Of a stretch of DNA of 64,000 nt, positions 44,053-53,152 are shown one piece after another; the first letter of the stretch is position 1; every line of letters begins with the position of its first letter. This stretch comes from Planctomycetaceae bacterium. GTDB taxonomy: Bacteria > Planctomycetota > Planctomycetia > Planctomycetales > Planctomycetaceae. A program made the translations under genes and the position numbers. Where the stretch lies: assembly GCA_002724315.1 (NCBI GenBank), contig PBOJ01000134.1:1-64000 (forward strand), given 5' to 3'. The notes below the pieces were generated by a model, which was not told the origin of the DNA, searched no databases, and was given only the letters and a program-made list of their open reading frames with translations.

Positions 44053-44262
44053 ATGAACGAGATGACGCAAGTGGAACTGACGACAGCACAACGTGACCTG
44101 TTGCTTCGTGGCCTGCAATTCGTCCGTAGTTCGGTGAAACTCTCGCTCGGTGAAAGTCGCTTGCCGGACGAGCAGCGAACGGAGCAGCTCGAAGCGATCG
44201 AGGCGCTGGAAGAGCATCTCCGCGGGAACCTCGCCAGCCAGCCTTCGGCCAATCTGTCCTGA
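44053..44262 (+). CDS. small hypothetical protein, 69 aa
   Basis: A short acidic helical protein (TTAQRDLLLRGLQFVRSSVKLSL, then EQRTEQLEAIEALEEHLRG) similar in pattern to a short protein I associate with planctomycetes. No function is known to me. GGATAAAG precedes the ATG at a suitable distance; an ATG 9 bp further in is also possible. It ends 21 bp before the thiolase-like gene on the same strand, so co-transcription is likely. Confidence 0.7.
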   Translation: MNEMTQVELTTAQRDLLLRGLQFVRSSVKLSLGESRLPDEQRTEQLEAIEALEEHLRGNLASQPSANLS

Positions 44263-44283
44263 GCCTCGCCTCCCCACACGCCC

Positions 44284-45330
44284 ATGCGGTTTCAGCACGT
44301 CTGCGTCGAGGCCCTGTGCTATCGGCTGCCCGACGAAGTGGTGACGTCGGCGGACATCGAGAACCGCCTGGACGGGATCTACCGACGGCTCGACCTGCCC
44401 GCTGGCCGGCTCGAACTGATGACCGGCATCCGCGAGCGGCGGTTCTTTCCACCGGGAACGCTTCCCGGTGAGATCAGTGCCCTGACCGCCCGTGATGCGG
44501 TAGTCGCCAGCGGGATCGATCCATCACACTTCGGTCTGCTGGTCCACGGATCGGTTTGCCGCGATCAATTGGAACCGGCCACCGCCAGCGGTGTGCACGC
44601 ATCCATCGGGTTGCCAGCCCACACCATGATCCTGGATGTCAGCAATGCCTGTCTCGGATTGCTCAACGGGTGCCTGATGCTGGCGAACATGATCGAACTG
44701 GGCCAGGTCACCGCCGGAGTCGTGGTGGGAACCGAAATCGGCCGTGGACTGGTCGAAGGCACGATCGACTCGCTGCTGAACGACCCGCAGCTGACCCGGC
44801 AATCGATCAAGCCCGCATTCGCCTCACTGACGATCGGCTCCGGATCGGCCGCCATCGTACTCTGCGATCGCCGGATTTCTCGGACCGGTCACCGGTTACT
44901 CGGTGGGACCGTCCGTTCGGACACCGAAGCCCACCGGCTTTGTGCCGGAGGGGTCTCCAACCAGGACCACGGCGACGATCGGCCCCGGATGGAAACCGAT
45001 TCCGAAGCGTTGTTGCACGCGGGAATCGAGCTGGCAGCGGCGACGTGGGACGAAACCCGGGCTGTGCTCGGCTGGACCAACGACAGCGTCGACAAGTCGT
45101 TCACGCACCAGGTCGGGCGGGCCCACCGCAACCTGCTCTACGAGCGGCTGGGACTCGATCCGGAGATCGACTATTCGACCGTCGAATTCCTGGGCAACAC
45201 CGGCGCCACGGCGTTGCCGATTGCCGCAGCGATGGGTGCCGAATCCGGGCACGTGGTTGCCGGAGAACACGTGGCCTGGCTGGGAATCGGCAGCGGGTTG
45301 TCGAGTGTCATGCTGGGGTTCGAGTGGTAG
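44284..45330 (+). CDS. thiolase-superfamily condensing enzyme, KAS III/OleA-like
   Basis: A 348-residue condensing enzyme. The Cys-His-Asn triad is complete: Cys123 in [10 protein letters not shown], His275 in [10 protein letters not shown] and Asn305 in [11 protein letters not shown]. The C-L-G-L-L-N-G motif after the nucleophile resembles OleA, which joins two acyl-CoAs head-to-head to start long-chain olefin synthesis, more than FabH (usually A-C-x-G). OleB, OleC and OleD are not adjacent. The alternative is a FabH-like 3-oxoacyl-ACP synthase; sequence alone does not settle this. The 3' end overlaps the convergent dehydrogenase gene by 23 bp. Confidence 0.85.
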   Translation: MRFQHVCVEALCYRLPDEVVTSADIENRLDGIYRRLDLPAGRLELMTGIRERRFFPPGTLPGEISALTARDAVVASGIDPSHFGLLVHGSVCRDQLEPATASGVHASIGLPAHTMILDVSNACLGLLNGCLMLANMIELGQVTAGVVVGTEIGRGLVEGTIDSLLNDPQLTRQSIKPAFASLTIGSGSAAIVLCDRRISRTGHRLLGGTVRSDTEAHRLCAGGVSNQDHGDDRPRMETDSEALLHAGIELAAATWDETRAVLGWTNDSVDKSFTHQVGRAHRNLLYERLGLDPEIDYSTVEFLGNTGATALPIAAAMGAESGHVVAGEHVAWLGIGSGLSSVMLGFEW

Positions 45331-46375
45331 GCGGATCCACACCCAGCCCCCGCCCGGTCTCGCACAGCGACGCCCAGGTCCCCGAATCCAGCGGCACGCC
45401 CTCGGCCAGGCGTTCGGCCATCGTCGCCGCGCTGCGGTCGCCGGCCAGGCGAATCGCATCGACCCCGGGCTTGCGGTTTACCCCTCGAACGAATTCGATC
45501 AGCTTGTCGGCCTCGCCAAGGAAATGCCCCGTCCCGGCAAACCGCTCGGGATCCCAGACCACGAGCAACACGTTGTTGGTCCCCGGCGCCCCGTCGGCCG
45601 CCGGCGGACAACTTCCGCCCGAGAGACCTCCGACAAGGATGTCCAGCAGCAACGAGAGCCCAAAACCCTTGTAGTCTCCCATAGGCAGAATGGTGCCCCG
45701 CGGGTCGCTGAAACGAACTGCCGGGTCGGTGGTCGGATTGCCGTCGGCGTCGATCAGCCACCCTTCCGGGCACTGCTGACCGGCAACGTGTTGCACCAGC
45801 ACCTTTCCGTTGGCAACGACACTGGTCGAAATGTCCACGACCAGTGGCTGATCGCTGGTGGGAACTCCAATCGCAATCGGATTGGTACTGACGGTCGGCT
45901 CAGTTCCCCCGGGTGGTGCCACGCACTTGAGCACCCCGTTGTCATTGACGGTCACCAGCGCCGCCCGGCCCCGTGTCGCCACCGCCTCGGCCCATTCCCC
46001 CACTCGCCCGACATGGCCACATCGAACCAGCGTTCCACAGGCCACCCCCAGCACGTCGACCTTGGCCTCCAGTCGCTCGATCAGGCGAGTCATCTGCACC
46101 ATGCCGAAACCGAAGGCGGCGTCGGCACAAATCATCGCCGGTGTCTCAGACTGCACAACCAGGTCGGCAGCGGCCACCAGTTCACCGGTATCCAGCAACG
46201 GCAGGTAACGCGGAATGCGGACGACACCGTGGGAGTCGTGGCCACGGAGATTCGAGCCAACCAGGCTGGAGGAGACCAGGTCGGCTTCCTCGAGCGGAAC
46301 CCCGGCGGCCTGAAACAACGACGACGCGAACCGCTCCAGAGAATCCGCGTCCACCCGAATGCCCGAAGCCATCAT
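45308..46375 (-). CDS. Ldh2-family malate/L-lactate/ureidoglycolate-type dehydrogenase
   Basis: A 355-residue NAD(P)-dependent oxidoreductase of the Ldh2 (malate/L-sulfolactate/ureidoglycolate dehydrogenase) fold. Seen: [17 protein letters not shown] with the conserved His, [35 protein letters not shown], and [22 protein letters not shown]. The start ATG overlaps the upstream alpha/beta-hydrolase stop (ATGATG), so 46375 or 46372 can serve. Translational coupling to an exported hydrolase suggests catabolism of a released hydroxyacid, but the substrate is unknown. Confidence 0.9.
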   Translation of the reverse strand: MMASGIRVDADSLERFASSLFQAAGVPLEEADLVSSSLVGSNLRGHDSHGVVRIPRYLPLLDTGELVAAADLVVQSETPAMICADAAFGFGMVQMTRLIERLEAKVDVLGVACGTLVRCGHVGRVGEWAEAVATRGRAALVTVNDNGVLKCVAPPGGTEPTVSTNPIAIGVPTSDQPLVVDISTSVVANGKVLVQHVAGQQCPEGWLIDADGNPTTDPAVRFSDPRGTILPMGDYKGFGLSLLLDILVGGLSGGSCPPAADGAPGTNNVLLVVWDPERFAGTGHFLGEADKLIEFVRGVNRKPGVDAIRLAGDRSAATMAERLAEGVPLDSGTWASLCETGRGLGVDPPTTRTPA

Positions 46376-48417
46376 TCTCCCGTCTCGTTCTTCGATTCGC
46401 TTTTGTCTTTCGGCTTTGGGTCGGCCAATTGCCAAGCCGAATCGAACAGCCCTGCCCACTTGATGGACTCGTCGTACCCGCCCGACTTGTTGCGGGAGAA
46501 CGCCTGGACGGCGATGTCCCCCAACCGGGGAAACAACCACGAGTTGGAGTTCTTGAAATCGGGCTCGTGAAACGTGTGGCCCGAGTTGATGACGACGTAG
46601 CGGTTGGGGTTCAGCGGGTTGGGGTAGATCATCGAGAGTCCGTGCGTGGCCGGGTCGTAACTCTTGCCCGCCACCCGAATCGCCTCCCGGGTCCACTCAA
46701 CCGGCAACCTCTGGATCACCCTGGCCATCACCGCATTCGAACCGGGATCGCCAAAGAGCACCAGGTTGTTGGTGGCGATCATTTCGTCACTGACCGCAGT
46801 GTCATCGACCACCCGAATCCGCCCGCGGAGCCACTTGTCGAACTCGTGACCGAAACGATCCAGCGTCCAGCGTGCCCAGTCAGCCTGCGACTTCGCCCAG
46901 GGGGTCCCGGTGCCACGGACACAGACAAACGGCCGCATGAACGCGTCGTCGATTGGCCCCTGGAGATTCCGCCGCTTGTTGAGATCGACGTTCTTCTGGA
47001 AGTTCCTCGAGCTGTCGTAGTCCAGAACGTTCCAGTCCTTGCCGTTCTTCTGGTAATAGACTCCCGGCAGAAGTCCGTCGGCAGCCGTCGCCAGCCGGTG
47101 ACCGACACCGTCGATCTCGATTCGGTCGGCCACATCACGAGAAACCTGGAGAGCGACGACATTCCGCGTACGCAGTTTCAGCGTTCCATCAGCCGCCCGG
47201 GCCGCCTGCACGATTGCGGGCCGATACAACTCCCCCATTTCCTCGACCGTCAACCACTCGCAGACGTTGTACTTGACCGTCCAGGTGACGAAACGGATTT
47301 CGGTTCGACCGGGATAGGGGCGACGCCCCTTGAGAGCATGCTCCTGGTGGAATGCCATGAACTCCTTGAACGAATCGGGGTGAAACCTGTGTCCCGTCCC
47401 CGGGCCAATCAGCAGCTTGATCGGCACGCCCAGCCGCTTGGCTCGTGCAACCATCGTCGTGCTGGCCAGCAGCTGCTTGTCGATTTCCCCGCCGTAGGTA
47501 CAAACGGGAACGTTGAAGGCATTCAACGCGTAGGGAACGACGTCGTAGATCGACAGCGTCCTGTGCTGGTGATCGGGTCGCTGCTGGGTCTGCTCCTGGT
47601 ACTTGTAGAAATCGACGAATCCAGCACCCGGACCCACCGAGGACCAGCGGCTGGGGTGATGCAGGCCCAGGTGCCAGGCACCGGCACCGCCCATCGAGAA
47701 TCCCCAGAGCGTGATGCGACGGTTGTCGATGCGGAACCGCCGCTCGACATCGGCCAGGGCCTCGAACACGTCGGTCTCGCCGGCGTAACGATAGGCGTTG
47801 TTGGTGCGACCAAAGACATCCAGTTGCAGAAACACCTGGCCCTTGGGCAACGCCTTGCCCTCGTGCTGAGCAATGAAACGGAGTTCGTTGAGCGTGCCTC
47901 CCCGGCCATGCAACTTCAGGTGCAGTCGGTGGCGGGTGCCGGAACGGGGATTGATCCCGGCGGGCAACGAAATGGCATACGGTTGAACCGAACCGTCCAC
48001 CTCCGAATAGTAACCCCGGATCGTGCTGCCGGGCCGCAGCACCCAGGAGGGTTTTCCGGCGGCCAGTTCTTCAGCCCGTCGCGTGCCGGTCCGCAGGGCC
48101 TTCTCGGCGTAGCCCACCCACGCCGACCCCCCCTTGCCCGATCGTGGTGCGTAGAACTCCTTGTGACGCACCGCCCATTCGATCGCCTTGGCGAACACCT
48201 CGACATCTGCCACCAGTCGGCGATTGATCGATTCGTCTCGCTTCAGCTTGTCGATCCGCGCGACCAGCGCCTTGCGACCAGTCTCCAGCCGGGCAGCAAC
48301 CTCTGCCGGCGGTGCCTGCGCCGAAGCGATCGGTGTGAGACCGGCCAGGACCACCAGCCAGCTCAGCGGCAACCGTCGGCCCAACATTCGATCACACCAT
48401 CGGTTGCCTCGCGTCAT
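46372..48417 (-). CDS. exported alpha/beta hydrolase (esterase/peptidase-like), 681 aa
   Basis: After a signal-type N-terminus (RRLPLSWLVVLAGLTPIASA) comes a helical stretch and a propeller-free alpha/beta hydrolase domain. The nucleophile elbow reads GFSMGGAGAWHLGLHHP (Ser in GFSMGG), RLHLKLHGRGG supplies an oxyanion-type strand, and GPGTGHRFHPDSF supplies the catalytic His. The C-terminal 250 residues (from about FVTWTVKYNVCEW) lack a recognisable family but include IATNNLVLFGDPGSNAVM, seen in similar planctomycete hydrolases. Acyl or feruloyl esterase activity is more likely than peptidase, but this is inference. It is coupled to the Ldh2-type dehydrogenase. Confidence 0.85.
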   Translation of the reverse strand: MTRGNRWCDRMLGRRLPLSWLVVLAGLTPIASAQAPPAEVAARLETGRKALVARIDKLKRDESINRRLVADVEVFAKAIEWAVRHKEFYAPRSGKGGSAWVGYAEKALRTGTRRAEELAAGKPSWVLRPGSTIRGYYSEVDGSVQPYAISLPAGINPRSGTRHRLHLKLHGRGGTLNELRFIAQHEGKALPKGQVFLQLDVFGRTNNAYRYAGETDVFEALADVERRFRIDNRRITLWGFSMGGAGAWHLGLHHPSRWSSVGPGAGFVDFYKYQEQTQQRPDHQHRTLSIYDVVPYALNAFNVPVCTYGGEIDKQLLASTTMVARAKRLGVPIKLLIGPGTGHRFHPDSFKEFMAFHQEHALKGRRPYPGRTEIRFVTWTVKYNVCEWLTVEEMGELYRPAIVQAARAADGTLKLRTRNVVALQVSRDVADRIEIDGVGHRLATAADGLLPGVYYQKNGKDWNVLDYDSSRNFQKNVDLNKRRNLQGPIDDAFMRPFVCVRGTGTPWAKSQADWARWTLDRFGHEFDKWLRGRIRVVDDTAVSDEMIATNNLVLFGDPGSNAVMARVIQRLPVEWTREAIRVAGKSYDPATHGLSMIYPNPLNPNRYVVINSGHTFHEPDFKNSNSWLFPRLGDIAVQAFSRNKSGGYDESIKWAGLFDSAWQLADPKPKDKSESKNETGE

Positions 48418-48467
48418 CACAACTGCCTCATTCCGATTGAAAACACGGTGGCCGCCCGTCCTGGCGG

Positions 48468-48680
48468 TCAGGCTCCACCGGCCGTCTCGGCCGATTCGAA
48501 CCCGCAATCACGGTGATTGCCGTCGCAGAAGGGACGGTTGTCCGAGGCTCCACAACGGCACAACGCGAACGAGTCCTTTTCGCCGAGGTCAAACGCGTCG
48601 CCGTTGGCGTCGGTCAATTCAACCGGGCCACTGACCAGAAAGGGACCATTCTCTCGCACACTGATCTGCACGTCAGCCAT
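48468..48680 (-). CDS. CDGSH iron-sulfur domain protein
   Basis: A 70-residue single CDGSH domain. The 3Cys-1His [2Fe-2S] site reads CRCGASDNRPFCDGNH, fitting C-X-C-X2-S-X3-P-X-C-D-G-X-H with Asn at the usual Ser/Ala/Thr position. Such small proteins are redox or iron-sulfur transfer factors. ATG 48680 (MADVQISVRENGPF) is preferred over an in-frame ATG 12 bp earlier. It is divergent from thyX across 215 bp. Cytoplasmic, no other domain. Confidence 0.93.
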   Translation of the reverse strand: MADVQISVRENGPFLVSGPVELTDANGDAFDLGEKDSFALCRCGASDNRPFCDGNHRDCGFESAETAGGA

Positions 48681-48895
48681 TGTGTGATTCATCCTGTGAA
48701 ATTCGAACCGGGGAAAAGCCGCCCATCGGCAGGCTGGTCAGAGACTAATCGCCGTTCCCGGGAAACGCAAACCGCGTCAGCAGCGGTCGACGTGGACTGG
48801 AAAACTCGCCGGTTCTCCACGACAATCCGCCAGCGATGTCGGTCCCGTCTCGAAAGCGGGCTGACACGGTGAGACATCACGGAGGACCGACGGGG

Positions 48896-49840
48896 ATGAA
48901 CAACGAGCCTGCCGAGTCAACCGGCGAGGACCGTGGGGAATTGGTCGACGGGTTGCGCTGGAAGAAGTTCGGCGTGCTCGACGACGGTTTCGTCTGCCTC
49001 GTCGATGTGATGGGGGATGATGGATCGGTCGTCCAGGCCGCCAGGGTCAGTTACGGTGCCGGCACCCGCAAGGTCTCCGACGATCGGACGCTGATCCGCT
49101 ACCTGCTCAGGCACCGGCACACGACTCCCTTTGAGATGGCCGAGATCAAGCTGCTGGTGCGGGTGCCGATGGACTGCTGGCGACAGTGGATCCGGCACCG
49201 CACCGCCAACGTCAACGAGTACAGCACCCGTTACTCGATCGCCATCGACGCCTCGCAGGCAACTCCGCCGGAGTCTTGGCGATCACAGGCCGAAAGCAAC
49301 CGCCAGGGGAGTGGTGAGCTGCTGGATGAGGAGGTGGGCCGGGAATTGAGCCGGACTGAACAGGAACTGCTGGATCACTCCAAGCGGGTCTACCAGGAAC
49401 GGCTCGATGTCGGTGTCGCCCGCGAGCAGGCCCGCAAGGACCTTCCGCTGTCGACCTACACCGAAGCCTACTGGAAAGTCGATCTGCACAACCTGCTGCA
49501 CTTCCTGGCACTGAGAATGGACAGTCACGCGCAACAGGAAATTCGGGACTACGCGACAACAATCGGCGAGCAAATCGTACAACCACTGTTTCCGGTAGTC
49601 TGGGAGGCATTCCAGGACTACCGCGTCAGCGGACTGTTCCTGACACGGCTGGATCGTGAGGTGGTGGTTCGGCTGATGGAGCAAGCCGGTCAGGCCGGTC
49701 AGGTCCCTCCGTTCGACGAAACGATGTTCCTGGAAGCCCAGCATGACAACTGGAAACCGTTGACACGGTGCCGCGAGCGAGACGAATGCCACGACAAGCT
49801 GGCGGAGATGGGAATCGTCGAGCCCCGCGGCGGCCAGTGA
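48896..49840 (+). CDS. thyX: flavin-dependent thymidylate synthase
   Basis: Makes dTMP from dUMP with FAD and methylenetetrahydrofolate. The signature RHRX7S is present as RHRTANVNEYSTRY at residues 100-113. A first RHRHTTPFEMAEIKL motif precedes it, and ARKDLPLSTYTEAYWKVDL follows. The product is 314 residues, a little longer than the core enzyme because of an N-terminal acidic leader and a C-terminal extension. ATG 48896 has GGAGG about 14 bases upstream. No thyA is in the window. Cytoplasmic; likely monocistronic. Confidence 0.97.
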   Translation: MNNEPAESTGEDRGELVDGLRWKKFGVLDDGFVCLVDVMGDDGSVVQAARVSYGAGTRKVSDDRTLIRYLLRHRHTTPFEMAEIKLLVRVPMDCWRQWIRHRTANVNEYSTRYSIAIDASQATPPESWRSQAESNRQGSGELLDEEVGRELSRTEQELLDHSKRVYQERLDVGVAREQARKDLPLSTYTEAYWKVDLHNLLHFLALRMDSHAQQEIRDYATTIGEQIVQPLFPVVWEAFQDYRVSGLFLTRLDREVVVRLMEQAGQAGQVPPFDETMFLEAQHDNWKPLTRCRERDECHDKLAEMGIVEPRGGQ

Positions 49841-49881
49841 GAAAAGCCCCCTGAAAGCGATGCCCATCCTCATGCTTTCGG

Positions 49882-49910
49882 TTGGCCACCGCCGAAAGTT
49901 CTGTTACGGT
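49882..49910 (+). promoter_or_regulatory. candidate promoter for rpsU
   Basis: TTGGCC at 49882..49887 and TACGGT at 49905..49910 are separated by exactly 17 bp. Transcription from about 49917 would give a leader of about 36 nt before the GTG start of rpsU. This is one of the clearest promoter matches in the window. Confidence 0.6.
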
Positions 49911-49952
49911 AGTCCTTCGCCCTGAGGACACGAAGCACAACGGAGACACCCC

Positions 49953-50138
49953 GTGGTCAAGCTGCGACTACGTGACAACGAGAAGATTCAGGACGCCGTC
50001 AAACGGTTCCGCAAGCTGGTCGAACACGCCGGCATCAAGAAGGAAATGCGGCGTCGCGAATACTACGAGAAGCCGAGTGATGAGGCTCGACGGGCACGTC
50101 GTCGTGCGGCCCGACGAGCGCGAATGGGCCAGAAGTGA
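49953..50138 (+). CDS. rpsU: 30S ribosomal protein S21
   Basis: A 61-residue basic protein of the small ribosomal subunit. The sequence [20 protein letters not shown] and [21 protein letters not shown] are diagnostic. The start is a GTG at 49953, with GGAGA about 9 bases upstream. A candidate promoter lies 43 bp upstream and a long hairpin follows. The dnaG and rpoD genes that follow rpsU in proteobacteria are absent here. Confidence 0.96.
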   Translation: MVKLRLRDNEKIQDAVKRFRKLVEHAGIKKEMRRREYYEKPSDEARRARRRAARRARMGQK

Positions 50139-50152
50139 GTCGCCAGTCGGCG

Positions 50153-50211
50153 TCACACCTTAAAGCCAAACAGCCGGGTACCAGGCCCGGCTGTTTGGCT
50201 TTAAGGTGTGA
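50153..50211. terminator. long perfect inverted repeat, probable bidirectional terminator
   Basis: Arms of 26 bp at 50153..50178 and 50186..50211 are exact reverse complements around a 7-nt loop. The repeat lies between the convergent rpsU and lysine-rich-tail genes. Each arm contains TTTGGCTTTAA-type sequence in place of a downstream T-run. The stem is longer than typical intrinsic terminators. Confidence 0.75.
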
Positions 50212-50236
50212 CCGCTGAACCGGCCACCAGAAGGGT

Positions 50237-50545
50237 CTACTCGTCTTCCGGGACCTCTGGTTCGGGGACGATCTCTTCCTTGATCGGCTGAACCCAGAAA
50301 AGTTTCTTTCCCTTGGCGGTCAGTTGCTCGGCCTTCTTGTCGGCATCCTTCCGCTTGCCGTAGTCGAAACGGCTCTCTTCACGCATCCCGCTGCTGTAGA
50401 CGCCCCAGATGAGCCGGTAACGTTTCGGCTCGGTCGACTTCTTCTTCCGCGTCGTTTTCTTGGCGGCCTTCTTCTTGGCCACTGACTTGGTGATCTTTTT
50501 TGCGGCCTTCTTGGTGGCCTTCTTGGTGGTCTTCTTCTTGGCCAT
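50237..50545 (-). CDS. protein with histone-H1-like lysine-rich N-terminal tail, 102 aa
   Basis: The first 50 residues are Lys, Ala and Thr with little else (MAKKKTTKKATKKAAKK and onward). The remainder is a compact-looking basic/aromatic domain (KRYRLIWGVYSSGMREESRF, DYGKRKDADKKAEQLTAKGK) and a Glu/Pro-rich end. The lysine tail predicts nucleic-acid binding, in the manner of bacterial H1-like proteins; the C-terminal domain is unassigned. ATG 50545 is chosen over an upstream in-frame start that adds MRSGRLRL. It converges on rpsU and shares the long terminator hairpin. Confidence 0.85.
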   Translation of the reverse strand: MAKKKTTKKATKKAAKKITKSVAKKKAAKKTTRKKKSTEPKRYRLIWGVYSSGMREESRFDYGKRKDADKKAEQLTAKGKKLFWVQPIKEEIVPEPEVPEDE

Positions 50546-50684
50546 CAGCCTCAATCTCCCAGACCGCAATTCACGCCCGAAACCCCTGCCACGTGAGCGA
50601 CAGGGATCTGGCTAGGATATCATCTCCGGAGGGATCGGACTACTCTCACCATCTTCCTCTCCTTCCACCAAGGAACCCCTCCCG

Positions 50685-51812
50685 ATGGGTCGCCTGAAAC
50701 ACGCCAAGCCGAAGGAAATCGGCATCGACGCCGATCGTCTTGATGTCGCCTACCGCCTCCTGAGAAAATGGACTTCCGGACCAGAGCCGCCAATCCCCGG
50801 AGGTGCGATCCTGGTCGGTCGTCACGGCCGGATCGTCCCACCCCGATTCTTCGGACGCCAGGGACCGGAGCCGGGTGCCGAGCCAATCCGCGAGGACGGC
50901 CTGTTCCTGCTGGCCTCGATTTCCAAGCCCATCACCTACCTGGCCGGAATGCTGCAGGTCGAGCGCGGACAACTGAACCTCTCGGACCCCGTCAGTCGCT
51001 ACATCCCCGACTTCGCCGCTCAACACAAGGAAGACACGCTTGTCGAACATCTGTTCACCCACACCTCCGGCATGCCCGACATGCTGCCAGACAACGCCGA
51101 CTTGCGGCGAAAGCACGCGCCGCTGAAGCGGTTCATCCAGGGTGCCATCGGGGCCACACCTCTCTTCCCTCCGGGAACCGACCGCAAGTACCAGAGCATG
51201 GGAACACTGGTGACGGCCGAACTTGTGCAAAGGCTCACCGGGCGACCGATTCGCGAAGTGCTCCGCCGCGAACTGTTCGAACCTCTGGACCTTGTAGACA
51301 TCGCGCTGGGCAGCCGAGGGCTGGATCGCCAACGGCTGGTGCGGGTCGAGGTTCCCGAATACCAGATCGGTTCGGACTTCGGCTGGAACAGCCGTTACTG
51401 GCAGGAATTCGGGGCCCCCTGGGGTGGAGCGTTTGCCTCCCCCGAGGACCTGGCGGTGATCTGCCAGTTGATGCTCGGAGACGGCCAGGTCCGTGGCACC
51501 CGCCTGCTGGCCCCGGCGACAGTGCGTTCGATGACCGAGAATCGCCTGGCCACCATGCCCGAGATTGCCCCCAGGGTGGCCGCCACGCGACCCTGGGGCC
51601 TGGGATGGAAACTGAACCACCGCGGCACTTCGGCCAGTTGGGGCGATGCGCTCGATGCCGACGTGTTCGGCCACACCGGTGCGACCGGAACGATGTGCTG
51701 GATGGACCGCCGACGCGACGCTTTCTGCATTCTGCTGACCAGCGGCATCCGTTCGAGGGCGCCCTGGCGGCTCGTCCATCTCTCCAATGCCGTCTCGGCT
51801 GCCATCATCTAG
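50685..51812 (+). CDS. serine hydrolase, class C beta-lactamase/EstB-like
   Basis: A 375-residue beta-lactamase-fold hydrolase. The catalytic SxxK is SISK at 78-81, and the third motif is FGHTGATG near the C-terminus. The second motif reads YQS (DRKYQSMG) where class C beta-lactamases have YxN, so esterase or peptidase-like activity is more likely than beta-lactam hydrolysis. No signal peptide is visible, which points to a cytoplasmic enzyme. An ATG with GGAAC and CCTCTCC context starts 140 bp downstream of the divergent lysine-tail gene. Substrate unknown. Confidence 0.88.
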   Translation: MGRLKHAKPKEIGIDADRLDVAYRLLRKWTSGPEPPIPGGAILVGRHGRIVPPRFFGRQGPEPGAEPIREDGLFLLASISKPITYLAGMLQVERGQLNLSDPVSRYIPDFAAQHKEDTLVEHLFTHTSGMPDMLPDNADLRRKHAPLKRFIQGAIGATPLFPPGTDRKYQSMGTLVTAELVQRLTGRPIREVLRRELFEPLDLVDIALGSRGLDRQRLVRVEVPEYQIGSDFGWNSRYWQEFGAPWGGAFASPEDLAVICQLMLGDGQVRGTRLLAPATVRSMTENRLATMPEIAPRVAATRPWGLGWKLNHRGTSASWGDALDADVFGHTGATGTMCWMDRRRDAFCILLTSGIRSRAPWRLVHLSNAVSAAII

Positions 51813-51978
51813 GCCCGCGGCAGAATTCGGCTACAAAGAACTTCCTGAAACTCGGAAACGAAATAACCAGAAAAGTTTAACCAACCGGAGTAACTCGTCC
51901 GATCAAAAGAACCAGCATCCGTGCCTGTGCGCGGGGTTTCTCGTACGCGGTTCGTACGCAACTGAGGAGAGTTGGTTC

Positions 51979-53058
51979 ATGCGACGTTTTCAGACATGGG
52001 CACTGCTGGTCACTCTGGTTACGGCCACTTACGGCACGAGTTCAGCGGGGCTGCCATCGTTCCAGGAGTTGTTTGGGGGGAAAAGGGCCAAGGCCAAGGC
52101 CAAGGCCGAAACTCCAACCACAACTCAGGATGCTAAGGCCTACAACACGAAAATGGCCGAGTCGATTGCTTCGGCACTGCGAAATGCGGGCCTGAGCGGA
52201 TACGACATTCAAATCCGGTTCCAGTCCGGCAAGGTCGCACTGACCGGGACAATCTCCGACACCGGCCAGAAGGCAGCGGTGACCCGGGTGGTGACGGGAG
52301 TTGGCGGCGTCCAGGCTGTCGACAATCAGCTGAAGGTGATTCCGGTCCAGCCGGTCGCGGCCACCCCGACGGCCACCAAGCCGGCCGCTGTCAAACCGGC
52401 CACCTTCACGGCTCCGCCCAAGTCGACTCCGGCCGACAAGCTGGCCAATCAGAAGAAGGCCGAGCAGATCGCCAGGGCGCTCGGAGCAGCCCGTTTGAGC
52501 AGTTATGACATCGAGATCCGGTTCCGACAGGGGACCGCTCAACTGGCCGGCACGGTCAATTCCCCCCAGGAACGGGCCTACGCCGAACAGATCACCGCCA
52601 AGGTTCCCGGCGTGATGCGGGTCGAGAACCAACTGGCACTCGGCCGTCGACCGTCGGGAATTCAACCGGCAGCCTATCAGCCGGCCGCACAGGCTCCTCC
52701 CGGACCTGGTCCGGCCCCGGGACCCGGACCGGCGGGACCTGGAGCAGGCCCGGCGATGCCGGCTCCGCCCAGTTATGGGCACCCCGGCGGTGGCGCCTCC
52801 AACGTGGTCTACAACATGCCCAACATGCCCAACCACGCCTGGCCCAGTTACGCGGCCTACCCCAACTACAGCCAGGTCGCATATCCCGAACAGTACAGTG
52901 CCAGCGCCTGGCCATACATTGGACCGTTCTACCCCTACCCCCAGATCCCGATGGGTTGGCGACAGGCTCAACTCGAATGGGATGACGGGCACTGGAGCCT
53001 CAACTTCCGTCCACGGACGGACAAGTGGTGGTGGTTCCTCAACCCCGAGAACTGGTAG
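51979..53058 (+). CDS. BON-domain exported protein with Pro/Tyr-rich C-terminus
   Basis: A 359-residue exported protein (signal peptide MRRFQTWALLVTLVTATYGTSSA). Two BON-like domains follow at about 55-115 (IASALRNAGLSGYDIQIRFQ) and 160-220 (IARALGAARLSSYDIEIRFR), separated by an Ala/Thr/Pro-rich linker. After these comes a Pro/Gly/Ala-rich stretch (about 235-265). A conserved aromatic C-terminus includes NMPNHAWPSYAAYPNYSQVA, SAWPYIGPFYPYPQIPMGWR and WDDGHWSLNFR, a pattern I recall from other planctomycete BON proteins. BON domains usually contact membranes or proteins. GAGGAG lies just upstream of the ATG. An envelope role is inferred. Confidence 0.88.
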   Translation: MRRFQTWALLVTLVTATYGTSSAGLPSFQELFGGKRAKAKAKAETPTTTQDAKAYNTKMAESIASALRNAGLSGYDIQIRFQSGKVALTGTISDTGQKAAVTRVVTGVGGVQAVDNQLKVIPVQPVAATPTATKPAAVKPATFTAPPKSTPADKLANQKKAEQIARALGAARLSSYDIEIRFRQGTAQLAGTVNSPQERAYAEQITAKVPGVMRVENQLALGRRPSGIQPAAYQPAAQAPPGPGPAPGPGPAGPGAGPAMPAPPSYGHPGGGASNVVYNMPNMPNHAWPSYAAYPNYSQVAYPEQYSASAWPYIGPFYPYPQIPMGWRQAQLEWDDGHWSLNFRPRTDKWWWFLNPENW

Positions 53059-53152
53059 GCGAGCGGGTCACTGACCAGAGATCGACGTATTTCCTCCCCG
53101 ATCCGGGGGGGGCGTTCGACCGAGAAACGGACCCTGTGCAGGGAACCTAGAG

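Noticed and set aside
50685-51812. Beta-lactamase resistance gene
   Set aside because: The second motif is YQS in place of YxN and there is no signal peptide, so a cytoplasmic esterase/peptidase is more likely.
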